The notes under the pieces are model-generated. The model did no database searches and was not told where the DNA came from. It saw only the letters and a program-made list of their open reading frames with translations. DNA of 64,000 nucleotides from assembly GCF_030167915.1 (NCBI RefSeq), contig NZ_JARGNB010000006.1, positions 186,001 through 250,000 of the forward strand, read 5' to 3'. Made by a program: the position numbers and the translations under genes. This DNA comes from Aquabacterium humicola. GTDB taxonomy: Bacteria; Pseudomonadota; Gammaproteobacteria; Burkholderiales; Burkholderiaceae_C. Below are positions 19,228 to 27,879 of this stretch, one piece after another; the first letter of the stretch is position 1, and each line of letters begins with the position of its first letter.

Positions 19228-22200
19228 TCAGCGCCGCTCGACCGCCTTCAGGTTGTCATCGCTGAGCCGGTCGATGCGCTTGTTGTACGGATCGACGCCG
19301 GCCCACTGCGGCTCGCGGTCGAGCACCAGGTTGAAGGTCTGGCGGCCGCTGCGCAGCGGCTGCACCGCCAGCGACAGCACCGCCGCCGGCCCGAAGCCGG
19401 CCTTGCCCGGTTCCGCTGCGAACACGCCGATCTCCACCGGCTCGTCCTGCAGCGGCGCGTCGGTTTCCTTGCCCAGGCCGTCGGCGTAGCGCTTGTGCGC
19501 CTCGATCACGAGCTCCAGCTCCCAGCGCCTGTCCTCGCGCGGGCGCTTGATCGCCGACACTGTCTTCAGGTCCAGCAGCGTGATCTTCTCGAACAGGTCG
19601 GTGATCAGCGCGTCGTGCTGCGGGCCGGCCTCGGCGCGCAGCAGCGCGAGGAAGTCGCGTGTGTTCGGATACGGCGCGGCCTTGAACGCATGCTGCGCGA
19701 GGAACTTCGACAGCGCCCGGTTCAGCGCCGGCTCGCCGACGCGCTCCTTGAGCCAGTACATCGCGAGCGAGCCCTTGTTGTAGTGGATGTAGGGCTGGTT
19801 CTCGACGCGCGCCAGCGGCAGCTCCTCGACCACTTCGCCGCCGCGCGCGCGCAGGTAGCGGTCGAGCTCGTACTTGAGGAACCTGCGGATCTGCTCCGGC
19901 CCGTACAGCCGCTCCATCACCAGCAGCGCCGAGTACTGCGCGAAGGTCTCGACCAGCATCGTCGCGCCCTGCTGGTACGCCGGCACCAGCTGGTGGCCCC
20001 ACCACTGGTGCGCGATCTCGTGCGCGGTGACGTAGCTGACCATGTCGATCTTCTCCGGGTCGACCTGGCGGTGGATGAAGCCGATCGTCTCCGAGTACGG
20101 GATGGTGTTCGCGAAGCTCTGCGCGAAGTCGGCGTAGGCCGGGAACTCCAGGATGCGCGCCTGCTGGAACTGGTAGGGGCTGAACTGCTCGGAGAAGACC
20201 TGCAGCGACAGCTTCATCGCCGCCAGCATGCGGTCGACGTTGTACGGATGCGCCTCGTGGTAGTAGACGGCGAGCTGCACGTCCTGGCCCGGCGACGCCT
20301 GCGGAGCCTGCGGATTCGCCGACCCGGTGGGCCGCCAGCTGTCGCGCCTGACCGCGTAGCGCGCCGACTGGATCGAATAGAAGTGCTCGATCGGCGCATC
20401 GGGCTTGAAGCGCACGGTGCGGCGGCCACCGGTCACCGTGTCGGACAGCGTGGTGCCGGGGGCGATCGGCGTCTGGTCGGCATCGGTGGTGACGCTCATT
20501 TCGAGCGTCACGAATCCGCTGTCGGGCCGGAACAGCGTGCGGGCGCGTCCGCTGTCGTCCTCCAGCGTCGGCGGCCGCAGGTCCGGCGGCAGGCCGTGCT
20601 TGCGGCGCTTGCTGCGGTCCTTCAGCAGCGCCTCGCGCGATGCGCCGATGAAGGGGGTGATCTCGGTGTTGTCGAGGAAGCTGCCGTTGGCGACGATGCG
20701 CGTCAGCGGCGCGCGGTTCGGGAAACCGCGTTCTTCCAGCGTGGTCGTGAAGCCCAGCGTGCGTCGCTCGCCGGGCTGCATCGGCTGCGCGAGCCGGTAG
20801 ATGCGGTAGTGCAGCGTCGGCCATTCCTGCTCGAGGCGCGCGCCGTCGAGCTCGACCGCATCGAGCTTCAGCGCCGGCACCCACGCCAGGTGCAGCGTGT
20901 CGATCGCGGCGGCCGTGCGGTTCTCGATGACATAGCGGCCGCGCGTGATCGCGCGCGCCTCGCGCGGATGCAGGTCGACGTCCAGCGTGACCGCGGTGAT
21001 GGTCGGCTGGGCCACCGTCTCGAACTTCAGCAGCGTCTTCTCGGCCTCGGCGAGCAGCGCTTCCTGCTCGGGTTCGGGCCGGTAGCGGTTCAGCACGTTG
21101 GTATTGAAGAAGATCCACGCGCCGCTGCCGGCCCAGACGGCGAGCGCGCCGCCGAGCACGATCAGCGCGCGGCCGCGCAGGCGGCGCGTCAGCTGCGCCA
21201 GGCGCGGGCGCAGCGCAATCGTCGCGCCCCGGCGCCACAGCGCGTAGGCGAAGACCGTCAGCACCAGCGCGAAGGCCGACCAGTAGACCTGCGTCCACGC
21301 GGCGCCGATCCAGAAGCGGCCGAGCCCGTTCATGTCCGACAGCGGCACCGGCGTCGTCGCGCCGTAGTTGTAGAGCACGTGCTCGAAGCCGGCATTGCCG
21401 AGCGAGATCGATGCCACCAGGAACACCAGCATCGCGCCCCAGCCGAGGAACTTCTGCGGCACCAGCACCTGCACGAAGACCGACAGCACCGCCAGCTGCA
21501 GCGCGCCGATCGCCGTGGGCAGGACGAACCACAGCACGTAGGCGTCGAGCTGGTAGCGGTGGAAGCCCTTGATCGTCTGCACGACGATGCCCGCCAGCGC
21601 GCCGACCGCCGCGGTGGCCAGCAGCACCAGCGCGATCGCGATGATCTTCGGCACCAGATGGGCCCAGTCCGGCGCCGCGGTGGCATCGACGATCTCGTGC
21701 ATGCGGCGCTCGCGGTCGCGCCAGACCAGCTCGCCGCCGTAGTAGATCGCGATGATCACCGGCATGATCGTGTAGGCGTTGTTGAGCGCCTGCACCATCA
21801 GCCGCGTCACCGGCCACGACGGGCTGCCGTAGAGCTCGCCGTCGAACCACAGGCTCGCGCCGGCGTTCAGCAGGCCGATCGCCAGCAGCACGAAGAAGGC
21901 CGGGCTGCGGAAGACGAAGGCCATGTCGAAGCGCGCGAGGGCCCAGGCCTGGGCCCGGCGCGTGGCGCCATCGCTGCGCGGCGAGGGCAGCGCGACCGGG
22001 CCGCGCTGGGCATCGGCCAGGCGCGCCAGGCGCGCGGCGGTGCTGGCGTCGTCATCGGCCGCCGCAGCAGTGACGCTGCGCTGCGTGCGGCCCTCGAAAC
22101 GGAACAGCCGGTAGGCCAGCGCGAACAGCGCCAGCGCGATGCCGGTCCACAGCACGCGGTTGGCCAGCAGCAGGCCGGCGAGCGCGGGCAGCTGGCTGTT

Positions 22201-22881
22201 GCGTTCGGCGGCGGTCCAGTAGCGCGTGGTGATGCGCAGCACCGACATGCCGAAGGGATCGACCAACGCCGCCACCGCATCGTGGCGCGGGTCGCGCAGC
22301 AGCACGCTGGTGACGAAGTACAGCACCAGCAGCCCGACCGTGCCGACGTAGGTCCACATCATCGAGCGCGTGGCGGTGGCCAGCGCGAAGAAGGCCGCGG
22401 CGGTGATCAGCAGCGTCGGCAGCGCGAAGACGAACAGCGGCCACAGGTAGTCGGCCCAGCGCCAGGGGCCGATCTTCTCGGCATCGAGCCAGGGCATCAG
22501 CGTGCCGAGCGCGATGGCCAGCGGAATCGTGCACAGCACCAGGAAGGCGGCCGCGCTGGCGCCCACGAAACGGCCACCGAGGTAGGCGCCCTTGCTGACC
22601 GAGGTCGAGCGCAGGATCGGCGCGAAGCCGGTCTCGTCGTCGCGGATCACGACGTTGGCGACCATCGCGACGGTGACGAAGACCGCGAACAGGCTCATCA
22701 CCGCCAGCGTCTGCAGGATCGCGTACGGCGCGTTGACGTTGACGTTGCCGCGGCTGCCGATCTGGATCTGCTCGATCGTCGTCGCGCCGAAGGTCAGCAG
22801 GAAGAAGATCAGGCAGCCGACCCAGAACACCGGGCTCTTCAGCTGGTAGCGCCACTCGAAGGCGGCGATGTGTCGAAACAT
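19228..22881 (-). CDS. ABC-2 permease fused to an M1-type metallopeptidase
   Basis: A 1217-residue fusion. Residues 1 to about 560 hold two blocks of transmembrane helices of ABC-2 permease type separated by a cytoplasmic linker rich in Ala/Asp. The rest is a soluble domain of the M1 aminopeptidase fold with zinc motif H-E-I-A-H at residues 954-958 and a downstream Glu in M-L-V-E-T-F-A. The permease works with the ATPase encoded 17 bases upstream. Proteins with this architecture are known in bacteria; their substrate is not established. The peptidase part is predicted to lie on the outer side of the membrane. The ligand spacing between HEXXH and the Glu is one residue longer than in classical M1 enzymes by my count. 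Confidence 0.85.
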   Translation of the reverse strand: MFRHIAAFEWRYQLKSPVFWVGCLIFFLLTFGATTIEQIQIGSRGNVNVNAPYAILQTLAVMSLFAVFVTVAMVANVVIRDDETGFAPILRSTSVSKGAYLGGRFVGASAAAFLVLCTIPLAIALGTLMPWLDAEKIGPWRWADYLWPLFVFALPTLLITAAAFFALATATRSMMWTYVGTVGLLVLYFVTSVLLRDPRHDAVAALVDPFGMSVLRITTRYWTAAERNSQLPALAGLLLANRVLWTGIALALFALAYRLFRFEGRTQRSVTAAAADDDASTAARLARLADAQRGPVALPSPRSDGATRRAQAWALARFDMAFVFRSPAFFVLLAIGLLNAGASLWFDGELYGSPSWPVTRLMVQALNNAYTIMPVIIAIYYGGELVWRDRERRMHEIVDATAAPDWAHLVPKIIAIALVLLATAAVGALAGIVVQTIKGFHRYQLDAYVLWFVLPTAIGALQLAVLSVFVQVLVPQKFLGWGAMLVFLVASISLGNAGFEHVLYNYGATTPVPLSDMNGLGRFWIGAAWTQVYWSAFALVLTVFAYALWRRGATIALRPRLAQLTRRLRGRALIVLGGALAVWAGSGAWIFFNTNVLNRYRPEPEQEALLAEAEKTLLKFETVAQPTITAVTLDVDLHPREARAITRGRYVIENRTAAAIDTLHLAWVPALKLDAVELDGARLEQEWPTLHYRIYRLAQPMQPGERRTLGFTTTLEERGFPNRAPLTRIVANGSFLDNTEITPFIGASREALLKDRSKRRKHGLPPDLRPPTLEDDSGRARTLFRPDSGFVTLEMSVTTDADQTPIAPGTTLSDTVTGGRRTVRFKPDAPIEHFYSIQSARYAVRRDSWRPTGSANPQAPQASPGQDVQLAVYYHEAHPYNVDRMLAAMKLSLQVFSEQFSPYQFQQARILEFPAYADFAQSFANTIPYSETIGFIHRQVDPEKIDMVSYVTAHEIAHQWWGHQLVPAYQQGATMLVETFAQYSALLVMERLYGPEQIRRFLKYELDRYLRARGGEVVEELPLARVENQPYIHYNKGSLAMYWLKERVGEPALNRALSKFLAQHAFKAAPYPNTRDFLALLRAEAGPQHDALITDLFEKITLLDLKTVSAIKRPREDRRWELELVIEAHKRYADGLGKETDAPLQDEPVEIGVFAAEPGKAGFGPAAVLSLAVQPLRSGRQTFNLVLDREPQWAGVDPYNKRIDRLSDDNLKAVERR

Positions 22882-22898
22882 CGTTCAGGCCTTTCGAG

Positions 22899-23807
<909 letters not shown>

Positions 23808-23954
23808 CTCGGGGCTCTCCGGAAGCTGGCTCGGGCGCCATGTTCCCACCTCGCCGCGCGAGGACAAGCGCGGGGCGACGAAGCGGCAGGGCGGAGGGAC
23901 GAGGCGTCGGGCCGGCGCCACAGGCGGGCCCGCGCGGGGCGGCGGGGCCGAGGC

Positions 23955-24554
23955 TCAGCCGTGCAGCCGGCTCGAGCGCGGCACGCTCGCCAGCAGGAAT
24001 TCCATCTGGTCGGTCAGGATGCGGCGGCCGCGCAGGATCATGTCCTCGTGCAGGCTCGGGATGTAGGGCAGGTACAGCAGGGTCATGCGCGCTTCTTCGG
24101 GCATGCGATTGCCCTTGCGGCCGTTGCAGGCGCGGCACGCGGTGATGCAGTTCATCCAGGTGTCGCGGCCGCCGCGCGAGACCGGCACGATGTGCTCGCG
24201 CGTCAGCGTGTCGAAGCCGAAGCGGCCGCCGCAATAGGCGCAGACATGGCGGTCGCGCACGAAGAGCTTGGTGTTCGTCAGCGCCGGGGTCTGCCGCCAG
24301 GCGCGGCTGGGGATGGCGCCGCGCACCGCGACGATCGAGTGCACCTCGATGCGCGACTGCAGGCCGGTGGTGCGCTGGATGCCGCCGCGCAGCACGTGGC
24401 AGGCGCGGCCGAGGGTCCAGGCGATGCCGTCGCTGGCGTAAAGCAGGGCCGCCTCCCGCGGCGTGATCCACGCTTGCGGGCGTCCGGATACATCGAGCTG
24501 CAAAACGTCCAAAGGGCCAGGCCTCCGGTGCACGACGTCCCGAGCGTAATGCAT
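23955..24554 (-). CDS. HNH endonuclease-family protein
   Basis: A 199-residue HNH protein. Zinc-finger cysteines are Cys105/Cys108 (C-A-Y-C-G-G) and Cys140/Cys143 (C-R-A-C-N-G-R-K), with catalytic-type T-R-E-H-I-V-P at 118-124 and the later Asn. Such stand-alone HNH genes are widespread in proteobacterial chromosomes, with no firm role; nicking or cutting DNA is inferred from the fold. There are no phage, restriction or toxin neighbours. The start M-H-Y-A-R-D is at 24554. Confidence 0.82.
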   Translation of the reverse strand: MHYARDVVHRRPGPLDVLQLDVSGRPQAWITPREAALLYASDGIAWTLGRACHVLRGGIQRTTGLQSRIEVHSIVAVRGAIPSRAWRQTPALTNTKLFVRDRHVCAYCGGRFGFDTLTREHIVPVSRGGRDTWMNCITACRACNGRKGNRMPEEARMTLLYLPYIPSLHEDMILRGRRILTDQMEFLLASVPRSSRLHG

Positions 24555-24610
24555 TCCGGTGTCATTCCATCACTACAAGGCATCTTTCGTGCCGTGATGC
24601 GCCAGAGGGA

Positions 24611-24656
24611 CGGACTCGCACCCCCGGGTGAACCCGGACGGGGCGCCGCGAGGGGG
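24611..24656. repeat. GC-rich two-hairpin-like intergenic element
   Basis: Between the HNH and TetR genes lies a run of C and G blocks: CCCCCGGGT, then ACCCGG, then GGGGCGCCGCGAGGGGG, able to fold into consecutive hairpins. It resembles, in composition and block order, the elements at 27764 and 50481. It could terminate an antisense transcript or be a degenerate copy of a dispersed intergenic repeat. Confidence 0.35.
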
Positions 24657-24740
24657 AAATTGCTGCAGCTTCTAGAACCTGAACCCTAGAAAAACCGGGA
24701 TTTCCTGGCGACACGGCGGATCGGACTTCTGCAAAATAGC

Positions 24741-24752
24741 ACGATCGTTCGT
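24741..24752 (+). promoter_or_regulatory. candidate operator upstream of the TetR/beta-oxidation operon
   Basis: The palindrome ACGATCGT, continued as ACGATCGTTCGT, sits 19-30 bases before the GTG start of the TetR gene in a locally AT-richer stretch. A TetR repressor bound here could control its own operon in response to acyl-CoA. This is inference from position and symmetry only. Confidence 0.35.
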
Positions 24753-24770
24753 TCCATTCGGGACCCCACC

Positions 24771-25460
24771 GTGACCGTCACGCCCCTGCCTCCGCCGCGC
24801 AAACGCTCCTCCGCCAGCGCCGCCGCGCGTTCGCTGCAGAAGGGCCAGCAGACCCGCGCCGCGATCCTCGAAGCCGCGCTGGGCCTGGCGTCGCACATGG
24901 GCCTGGAAGGCCTGTCGATCGGCGCGCTGGCCGAAGTGACGCAGATGAGCAAGTCGGGTGTCTTCGCCCACTTCGGCTCGCGCGAGGAACTGCAGATCGC
25001 GGTGATCCGCGAGTACCACCAGCGCTTCGAGGAAGAGGTGTTCTTCCCCGCGGTGCGCGAGGCGCGCGGCCTGCCGCGGCTGCGCGCGCTGTTCGAGCGC
25101 TGGGTCCGGCGCGTCTCGGTCGAGCTCGACTCGGGCTGCATCTACATCAGCGGCGCCGTCGAGTTCGACGACCGGCCCGGCCCGGTGCGCGATGCGCTGG
25201 CGTCGATGGTGCGCGCCTGGCAGGCCGCGCTGGAGCGCGCGATCCGGCTGTCGATCGACGAAGGCCACCTGCGCGCCGACACCGACACCCTGCAGATGTT
25301 GTTCGAGATCCACGGCCTGATCCTCGCGCTGCACCACGACGCGCGCTTCCTGCGCCTGCCGGGCGCCGTCGAGCGCGCGCGCACCGGCTTCGAACGCATC
25401 GTCACCCAGTACGTCACCGCGACGCCGGACCGCAAGGCCGCGCGGGCCGCGGTGCGCTGA
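24771..25460 (+). CDS. TetR-family transcriptional regulator
   Basis: A 229-residue regulator. The helix-turn-helix region runs T-R-A-A-I-L-E-A-A-L through M-S-K-S-G-V-F-A-H-F-G-S-R-E-E-L at about residues 28-73, as usual for TetR repressors, after a basic N-terminal tail. The ligand domain is of the C-terminal TetR type. It starts with GTG at 24771. It stands 35 bases before an acyl-CoA dehydrogenase gene and ahead of the bifunctional hydroxyacyl-CoA dehydrogenase and thiolase genes, so control of fatty-acid beta-oxidation by an acyl-CoA ligand is the likely job. Confidence 0.85.
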   Translation: MTVTPLPPPRKRSSASAAARSLQKGQQTRAAILEAALGLASHMGLEGLSIGALAEVTQMSKSGVFAHFGSREELQIAVIREYHQRFEEEVFFPAVREARGLPRLRALFERWVRRVSVELDSGCIYISGAVEFDDRPGPVRDALASMVRAWQAALERAIRLSIDEGHLRADTDTLQMLFEIHGLILALHHDARFLRLPGAVERARTGFERIVTQYVTATPDRKAARAAVR

Positions 25461-25495
25461 TCGTTTCCCTTCGTCGTCACTTCAGGAGCTGTCCC

Positions 25496-27286
25496 ATGCC
25501 CCAGTACACCCCGCCGCTTCGCGACATGCAGTTCCTGATGCACGAGGTGCTGAACGCCGTCGACGAACTGAAGCTGCTGCCCAAGCATGCCGACGTCGAC
25601 GCCGAGACGCTGAACGCCGTGCTGGAAGAGGGCGGCAAGTTCGCCGCCGAGGTCATCGCGCCGGTGAACCTGTCCGGCGACGCCGAAGGCTGCAAGCTGG
25701 ACAAGGCCACGCACGAGGTCAAGACGCCCAAGGGCTTCAAGGAAGCCTATGCGACCTACGTCGAAGGCGGCTGGCCGGCGCTGAGCGTCGACCCCGAGTT
25801 CGGCGGCCAGGGCCTGCCGATCCTGGTGAACCAGTGCTTCTACGAGATGCTGAACTCGGCCAACCAGGCCTGGACCATGTACCCCGGCCTGTCGCACGGC
25901 GCCTACGAGGCGCTGCATGCGCACGGCACGCCGGAGCAGAAGGCGTTGTACCTGCCGAAGCTGACCAGCGGCAAGTGGACCGGCACGATGTGCCTGACCG
26001 AGCCGCACTGCGGCACCGACCTCGGCATGCTGCGCAGCAAGGCCGAGCCGCAACCCGACGGCACCTACCGCATCAACGGGCAGAAGATCTTCATCTCGGC
26101 CGGCGAACATGACCTGGCCGACAACATCGTGCACCTGGTGCTCGCGCGCCTGCCGGACGCGCCGGCCGGCTCGAAGGGCATCTCGCTGTTCGTCGTGCCG
26201 AAGTACCTGGTCAATGCCGATGGGTCGATCGGCGAGCGCAACGGCATCTTCTGCTCGGGCCTCGAGCACAAGATGGGCATTCACGGCAATTCCACCTGCC
26301 AGATGACGCTGGAGGACGCCGTCGGCACGATGGTCGGCGAGCCCAACAAGGGCCTGATGGCGATGTTCGTGATGATGAACGCGGCCCGCCTGGGCGTGGG
26401 CAACCAGTCGCTCGGCCTGACCGAGGTGGCCTACCAGAACGCCGTGGCCTACGCGAAGGACCGCATCCAGATGCGCGCGCTGTCCGGCCCGAAGGCGCCC
26501 GACAAGCCGGCCGATCCGATCATCGTGCACCCGGACGTGCGCAAGATGCTGCTGACCGCCCGCGCCTACGCCGAGGGCGGCCGCGCGCTGTCGATGTTCA
26601 CCGCGCTGCAGCTGGACAAGCTGCTGGCCAGCGACGACGAGGACGAGCGCCGGGACGCCGACGACCTCGTCGCACTGCTGACGCCGATCATCAAGGCCTT
26701 CCTGACCGACAACGGCTGGATCGCCACCTCGCACTGCATGCAGGTCTTCGGCGGCCACGGCTACATCCACGAATCGGGCATGGAGCAGTACGTGCGCGAC
26801 GCGCGCATCAACATGATCTACGAAGGTACGAACACCGTGCAGTCGCTGGACCTGCTGGGCCGCAAGGTGCTGTCGGACAACGGCAAGAAGCTGAAGAAGT
26901 TCGGCAAGCTGATCGCCGAGTTCGTCGAGGAAGAAGGCGTCGACGAGGCGATGCAGGAGTTCGTCAACCCGCTCGCCGACCTGGGCGACAAGGTGACCAA
27001 GCTGACCACCGAGCTCGGCATGAAGGCCTTCGGCAATGCCGACGAAGTGGGCGCCGCGGCGGTGGACTACCTGCGCATCGTCGGCCACCTGTGCTTCGCC
27101 TACTTCTTCGCCCGCATGGCGAAGGTGGCGCTGGCCAAGCAGGGCGCGGGCGATCCGTTCTACACCGCCAAGCTGCACACCGCGCGCTTCTACTTCGCCA
27201 AGCTGCTGCCCGAGACCGCGTCGCTGATCCGCAGCGCGCGCGCCGGCCTGGCGCCGCTGATGGCGATGGACGAGGCCTTGTTCTAA
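25496..27286 (+). CDS. acyl-CoA dehydrogenase, long form
   Basis: A 596-residue FAD flavoprotein of the long acyl-CoA dehydrogenase branch with an extended C-terminal domain. Visible signatures are M-C-L-T-E-P-H-C-G-T-D-L-G (about 162-174) and Q-V-F-G-G-H-G-Y-I near 420, with E-Q-Y-V-R-D-A-R-I and Y-E-G-T-N-T-V-Q-S-L-D close behind; the catalytic Glu is probably in Y-E-G-T. It catalyses the first dehydrogenation of acyl-CoAs with electrons going to ETF. AGGAGCTG precedes ATG 25496. The length of about 600 residues is typical for FadE5-like enzymes. Confidence 0.9.
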   Translation: MPQYTPPLRDMQFLMHEVLNAVDELKLLPKHADVDAETLNAVLEEGGKFAAEVIAPVNLSGDAEGCKLDKATHEVKTPKGFKEAYATYVEGGWPALSVDPEFGGQGLPILVNQCFYEMLNSANQAWTMYPGLSHGAYEALHAHGTPEQKALYLPKLTSGKWTGTMCLTEPHCGTDLGMLRSKAEPQPDGTYRINGQKIFISAGEHDLADNIVHLVLARLPDAPAGSKGISLFVVPKYLVNADGSIGERNGIFCSGLEHKMGIHGNSTCQMTLEDAVGTMVGEPNKGLMAMFVMMNAARLGVGNQSLGLTEVAYQNAVAYAKDRIQMRALSGPKAPDKPADPIIVHPDVRKMLLTARAYAEGGRALSMFTALQLDKLLASDDEDERRDADDLVALLTPIIKAFLTDNGWIATSHCMQVFGGHGYIHESGMEQYVRDARINMIYEGTNTVQSLDLLGRKVLSDNGKKLKKFGKLIAEFVEEEGVDEAMQEFVNPLADLGDKVTKLTTELGMKAFGNADEVGAAAVDYLRIVGHLCFAYFFARMAKVALAKQGAGDPFYTAKLHTARFYFAKLLPETASLIRSARAGLAPLMAMDEALF

Positions 27287-27318
27287 GCTGCCGCCTCCTA
27301 ACCTTGGAGACGCACGCC

Positions 27319-27753
27319 ATGAAGAAGCCTCTTGTTGCAATCGCCCTCGCCCTGACCGCCGGCGTCGCCTTCGCGCAGGCCTCGCCGGTGGGTCTGTGGA
27401 AGACGATCGACGACGAGACCAAGACCGAGAAGTCGCACGTGCGCATCAGCGAATCGGGCGGCGTGCTGACCGGCAAGATCGAGAAGTTCCTCGATCCGAA
27501 GGCCAAGCAGGACGCCGTCTGCGACAAGTGCAGCGACGAGCGCAAGGACAAGCCGATCCTCGGCATGACCATCGTCCGCAATGCCAAGCCCGATGCCGAG
27601 AAGGAGCACTGGGAAGGCGGCGACATCCTCGACCCGAACAACGGCAAGGTCTACCGGCTGCGCCTGAAGCCGCTGGACGGCGGCAAGAAGCTCGAAGTGC
27701 GCGGCTACATGGGCCCGTTCTACCGAAATCAACAATGGATCAGGGTGGAATGA
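27319..27753 (+). CDS. DUF2147-family exported protein
   Basis: A 144-residue secreted protein: signal peptide M-K-K-P-L-V-A-I-A-L-A-L-T-A-G-V-A-F-A cleaved before Q-A-S-P-V. The mature part has the DUF2147 pattern V-G-L-W-K-T-I-D-D near the start, two Cys in V-C-D-K-C-S-D, then I-L-G-M-T-I-V and G-G-D-I-L-D-P-N-N-G-K-V-Y. The function of the family is unknown; a small periplasmic lipocalin-like fold is likely. It sits between two beta-oxidation genes, an arrangement common in Burkholderiales. Confidence 0.8.
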   Translation: MKKPLVAIALALTAGVAFAQASPVGLWKTIDDETKTEKSHVRISESGGVLTGKIEKFLDPKAKQDAVCDKCSDERKDKPILGMTIVRNAKPDAEKEHWEGGDILDPNNGKVYRLRLKPLDGGKKLEVRGYMGPFYRNQQWIRVE

Positions 27754-27763
27754 CCCCCCCGTA

Positions 27764-27791
27764 GCGCCTGCGGCGCCTCCCCCCAGGGGGC
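27764..27791. repeat. two-hairpin GC-rich intergenic element
   Basis: GCGCC-TGC-GGCGC (27764-27776) is followed directly by a C-run and G-run hairpin (about 27779-27790). It begins just after the DUF2147 stop. The same two hairpins, in reverse order as expected for the opposite orientation, occur at 50481-50508. Elements of this look are common between genes in Burkholderiales (recollection, not checked). It may attenuate or stabilise the operon transcript. Confidence 0.6.
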
Positions 27792-27879
27792 ACCGCCAGC
27801 GGCCCGGCAGAGCCGGTTCCGCGTCGGTCGCTTGGGAAGGCACGACGGTGGCTACAGCAACGATTTTTCTGGAGAAGAC

